From NCBI GenBank assembly GCA_914767715.1, contig OU612071.1:26593681-26657680 (forward strand): a stretch of 64,000 bases of DNA. Direction: 5' to 3'. Within the stretch, counting starts at the first letter, position 1, and each line of letters opens with the position of its first letter. Positions 60,277 through 64,000 of this stretch are shown here, piece after piece. A program made the position numbers and the translations under genes. The stretch comes from Membranipora membranacea (taxonomy: Eukaryota; Bryozoa; Gymnolaemata; Cheilostomatida; Membraniporidae). Under the pieces are notes generated by a model. That model did no database searches. It was not told where the DNA came from and saw only the letters and a program-made list of their open reading frames with translations.

Positions 60277-61136
60277 CAAGCAAGTCACTTTGACATATGA
60301 GACGTTCAAAACAAAAATATTACTGACTGAAGGGCTGATCTATTGAATGTTTGTTCATCTGTAGTGAGGCAGTGATGCTATGGGTTCTTGTCATTGGATC
60401 AAAATTCCATAGTCTGCCTCATTGTAAATCGTTGGTATGAACTTGCAATCACCACTTCAATTGCGCTCTACATAGCTGTCGTATTATAACTAGAAAACCT
60501 CTGATTATAAAATATTGATAAATATTTTATTTGTATTATATTAGTATCAGAGATCTGTTGGTAAGTACAATATGTTATTGTGCACAAAATGTTGAGATTT
60601 GATAACATTACTACAATAAAACACCATCACCACTTGAACTGAAAATAGGAAATGTGAGATGTGGTTTGATAGGAATTCTCTACACAAATACGTGATTTGT
60701 CTACTCATAGTTTTTACAAGTACAGATAACTCACAATCTGAAACCTACACAATTTAACAAGGATACAAAAATAATATCAGTCGAAGATCCGATCAGTGAA
60801 ACAGAGGTATCAATGACTGGATAATATATGAAGATAAATTTGATGCTGAACACTGCTTATGAGCTATGAAAGAGGGATGAGGAATATCATTGACTTGATT
60901 TGCCCTGATCTGTTGTTAAACTAATAAGACTGTCAGTCTGATGAGAAAAGAGTTGCATGCTGCTAGAGTATTGAGCCTTGTGAAGTCTGAATAGCCATAG
61001 TATTCTGATGATCAAGCTACAACATAAACAGCAAGGTTGATATTGTAATCATCAATGTTTATCTGTGGAAATAAATTGATGAAGTTGATTAAAAATTAAA
61101 GGTTGAATAAAATCAGATCTCTTAACACAGGCCACA

Positions 61137-61345
61137 TCCCGAAGCATAGACGGCGAAATTTTACTGCCTTAGTGGCGAGGCCGCAATATCTGTGCCAAGT
61201 TACTCTCTGTTTGCAGGCAGGTCAGAGCACACCTGGGGGCCAACCGATCCCAGTAGTCGATGGACTGCTGTGGGATTTGACAACCTTCAACATTTGCATG
61301 CTGAAGGTCGGGCGCTCTAACCAACTGAGCCATCTCCTACTCATT
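61137..61345 (-). mobile_element. tRNA-derived SINE, reverse-oriented copy
   Basis: On the - strand, the head at about 61341-61265 reads GAGATGGCTCAGTTGGTTAG...AACCTTCAGCATG-type hairpin, then TTGTCAAATCCCACAGCAG. The body follows with CTACTGGGATCGGTTGGCCC, CTGACCTGCCTGCAAACAGA and TATTGCGGCCTCGCCACTAA. It ends near 61150. The same family as 59583-59834, with the B box damaged (TTGTCAAATCC). Confidence 0.88.
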
Positions 61346-61481
61346 GAACAACAATTTATTTACCAACAACAGGGATGACATATGAGGTACCAAGACAGAA
61401 TCTTTCAATTTATTTGTCCTGAGAACTCAGAACTGTGCAGCTAATATAGCTTTGACACAAGTTGGTTGACAGCCTGCTTAC

Positions 61482-62977
61482 CTTACTTAATCTCGTGCTC
61501 ATCATTGTAAATGGTATATCTGGTATCTTGTGAGTGTCTACGACGTGAAATCCATAGCAAATCCCTAAAAAAGCAGAACAGTAAATGAAGAACTGAGATA
61601 TCCTCGCCTAAAATTGCCTAGATCAGAATTCAGTGGAACATTTCTCATGTCATCCAAATTTGTAATGTGAAAGGACAACCTTATATAGCGGATAAATTAG
61701 ATGAGCTAAACTTAAGCTAACTAGTCCAAACTGTTGAGGGAGAAAAACTCAACATTGTGGTTTGTCAGTACCAAGAATACCAAATTTGACCATTTAATGA
61801 CTGCATTACCCCTAGCGTTCGTCTCTACTGTCAAAGAGCTCACTTAAAAAAAGAGTTGATACCTAAATATTAGCCAAATACCTCTGTTATTCTGCTGATG
61901 CCATAGCCCCTTGAGTACATCCGCAATCTCTGTTATGTATTCCAGTATAGGTACAAGAAAGCATGCATGATGTTCTGCTCAAGCGATGAGCGCAGATATA
62001 ACTTCGTCAAATATGGTAATGGATTCGAAGCACTTAGCTGATGATGGTAGCCATGACTAGGATTCAACAGTAATTTGGAGAATCTAAAGACAACAAAGAA
62101 ATATTATCCATATTTTGGATAACGGTTTTCATTGGCCACCACCCCTAGAGAGTGACATGGAGAATGACATGAATTGACAGGGATTCCATCTTAGACGAGA
62201 AGAGCTTATCATCCATCAGCAGCATTAGCTGATGATAGATCTAAAGAGACTGGACTAGCCTGGAACAAGCCAAATGAATAATGCAATGAATATGTTTAAC
62301 CCCTGTCCGCTATTGAGTGCACTAACTATTACTCTTGATTATGATTTACATGTCCCCAACAGAGAAAAATGGTATCTAGGTGAGAGAAAAATGGTATCTA
62401 GGTGACTGTCAGTTAATAGGCCTTTTTTCAGGCATAATTATGTGTAACAGTCTGTCCATTGCAGCATTCATATAGAAACATAGCTAGATTTCACTTACCC
62501 ATCAGGTACTCACGCAGAAGTCTGTGAACCACAGCGTGTCTCCCATATTAAAGACACCAACGTCTCCACCATCGGATACATCACCGTGAATGCCTCGCTT
62601 AAGACATAGGGATTTTAAGTCTGCAAATACATATTTAACCAATTCAACATTATATAATCAGAGAGAAATCAATGCCATGGTTTGAATTATACCACTAGCA
62701 TAGCAGGAAACATGTGACACGCAAGATAATGTATCGCAGTATCGTCAATTGTCAGTGGCAATATGAGGAGCTGTCCAGTCAACAGCTCGATATTACACAC
62801 ATTCCGGTATAGACTCGTCCACCTTAACAACATATGGAACTTCCACCAAGAGGATCAAACATCAATATATAAACTACAATGGAAAGCTTAGAGACTTACA
62901 CAGGCATTCCTTGATCGGATTCCTGATCCTGAATCCAAAAGTCTTGTAGGTTATTCTGTTTTCTGCAGCTGGCAATC
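61482..62977 (-). pseudogene. KDZ-type transposase-like locus, - copy
   Basis: Three exon-like pieces with good borders. 62977-62900 (ITYKTFGFRIRNPIKECL) joins in phase to 62620-62514 (LKSLCLKRGIHGDVSDGGD, VGVFNMGDTLWFTDFC). The third is 61564-61482 (ICYGFHVVDTHKIPDIPFTM, MSTRLSK). The last is the counterpart of the first exon of the + copy at 57098: both read ...D....PDIPFT....TR..K with the same AG-GG start. The phase between the second and third pieces does not match, so an exon is missing or lost. The core YD.AC.LH exon was not found downstream on this strand, where a SINE sits at 61137-61345. A decayed or incompletely seen transposase gene. Confidence 0.45.
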
Positions 62978-64000
62978 CTGCAAAAAATAAGTAGTACCTA
63001 TACTTGTATACTATACTATCAGGTACTCCAGACTCCCTCTACAATATACCTCCCCTGTCTGTAGCTCAAAGTCACACCAATAGAGCGTCTTATAGCTACA
63101 TCTATGGACTTGATCGCCCTCCCCATCGGCAGCTTCTTACCCAATGGTACCCTAGGAGTGTTTGGCTAAGCCCGGCGCAATTGGTAAACCCGTTAATGAC
63201 TGGAACTACCTATCAAGAAATTGTTTTGCCATAGCCTATTGTCAAGATCATCATCCTCGAAGTATGAAGTTAGTAGTTGGGTCAGCAAACCAAACAGGCA
63301 ATTGAAGTCAACCGTGTCTATAATAAATTTAATTGTAACAATAAAATAAAAATGAAATATATAAGTATAAGCAGGGAGTATGTAACAGTGCTCAGCACTC
63401 CAATTTGTTGCCAAAGGCATGAAACGAATCATGAAGCCTCGAAATTCATGGATCCAACAGTAAGTATCACCCAAATTCATTCAATTACTTGTCCCTTCCT
63501 TCGTCTCAATATCATCATTATTGTAATGTATAGTAAGTAGAGTAAGTAGGCCATTATGTATGTATATATTATAGCTGTCATGCCTTTACTATGCCAATGT
63601 CCAGTAAGGCCTGTGCTGTATGGTCCACACAACACAGGCCTTCTTCTTGGTGGTGCAAGTCCAACTCCGGTACAGGCTTTGCAGTTTGCTCCTGGAGGAA
63701 CCACAGAGAAAAAACAGGAGCGGTTTTGAGAGAGAGATTGAAAAATAATAATAATGACATACTCTTCTCTAGTAAGTCTCTGGAGATTCATCACTGGAGA
63801 AGCAGGCTCCCTTGTTATTTCTTTAAATTTTGTAAAAGACAATTTCAGACTTTGTGCTTGCTTTTGGAAAATGGAGGCACCAAAATAGTTCCAAACCTTT
63901 TGACAGAAAAATCCCTACAACAATCAACACAGTTTTTAATCAATTGAGTTGCCTGAAGGTATGAGTAGGACCCTGTGCTTAAAAAAGCTTTTTTGACAAA
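62978..64000. other. Unassigned right end of the window
   Basis: Frames of about 120 codons exist on both strands at 63477-63947. One - frame contains GANCKACTGVGLAPPRRRPV; neither strand gives a recognisable domain, so no gene is called. Confidence 0.35.

Overview
This is a eukaryotic nuclear window from an animal. The evidence is split genes with GT/AG introns, a laminin gene, ARPC5 and RPL35 orthologues, nuclear tRNA genes, tRNA-derived SINEs, non-LTR and LTR retrotransposons and decayed DNA transposons. The DNA looks AT-rich and the introns are short to moderate (about 0.3-2 kb). A non-bilaterian animal such as a sponge would fit the unusual laminin and the repeat content, but that placement is inference.

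Layout. 1-0.4 kb: tail of a dead LINE. 1.4-4.5 kb (-): a chain of small cysteine-rich exons from an unidentified, probably secreted protein. 5.0 kb (-): tRNA-Ser(UGA). 6.3-6.7 kb: a MITE-like inverted-repeat element. 7.98-11.88 kb: a complete-ended Ty3/gypsy-type LTR element (-) with 210-bp LTRs, a 5-bp target duplication and a tRNA-Leu-type primer site, but no gag and a broken pol. 12.8-13.2 kb: AT-rich minisatellite. 15.5-34.2 kb (-): one laminin chain of about 33 exons. It has signal peptide, LN, LE repeats, an LF-like domain, LE repeats, an L4 domain, LE repeats and a full coiled coil, then a stop with no LG domains. 35.1-36.4 kb: 5'-truncated LINE (+). 37.46-37.66 kb: terminal exon of an unknown + gene.

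38.6-44.8 kb is the housekeeping core. ARPC5 (-) and RPL35 (+) are complete, head to head, with 330 bp between their start codons. This spacer probably acts as a shared promoter.

45.8-64 kb is repeat-rich. It holds a tRNA-Ala remnant, two direct copies of a roughly 400-bp unit headed by tRNA-Arg(UCG), a 1.6-kb element with 31-bp perfect inverted ends, and a LINE (50.8-52.6 kb). It also holds a foldback-like structure (52.95-55.75 kb) whose arms are tandem arrays in opposite orientation. Inside that lies a LINE endonuclease fragment, which is itself split by a 644-bp TA-flanked MITE. A 59-bp palindromic satellite (55.8-56.97 kb), two decayed KDZ-like transposase loci in opposite orientation, three copies of a tRNA-derived SINE and a roughly 150-bp tandem repeat split by one of those SINEs follow.

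The host genes belong to basement membrane (laminin), actin nucleation (ARPC5) and translation (RPL35). Nothing suggests they form a pathway. The most unusual items are the LG-less laminin that combines LF and L4 domains, and the nested foldback/satellite/MITE block at 50.8-57 kb.
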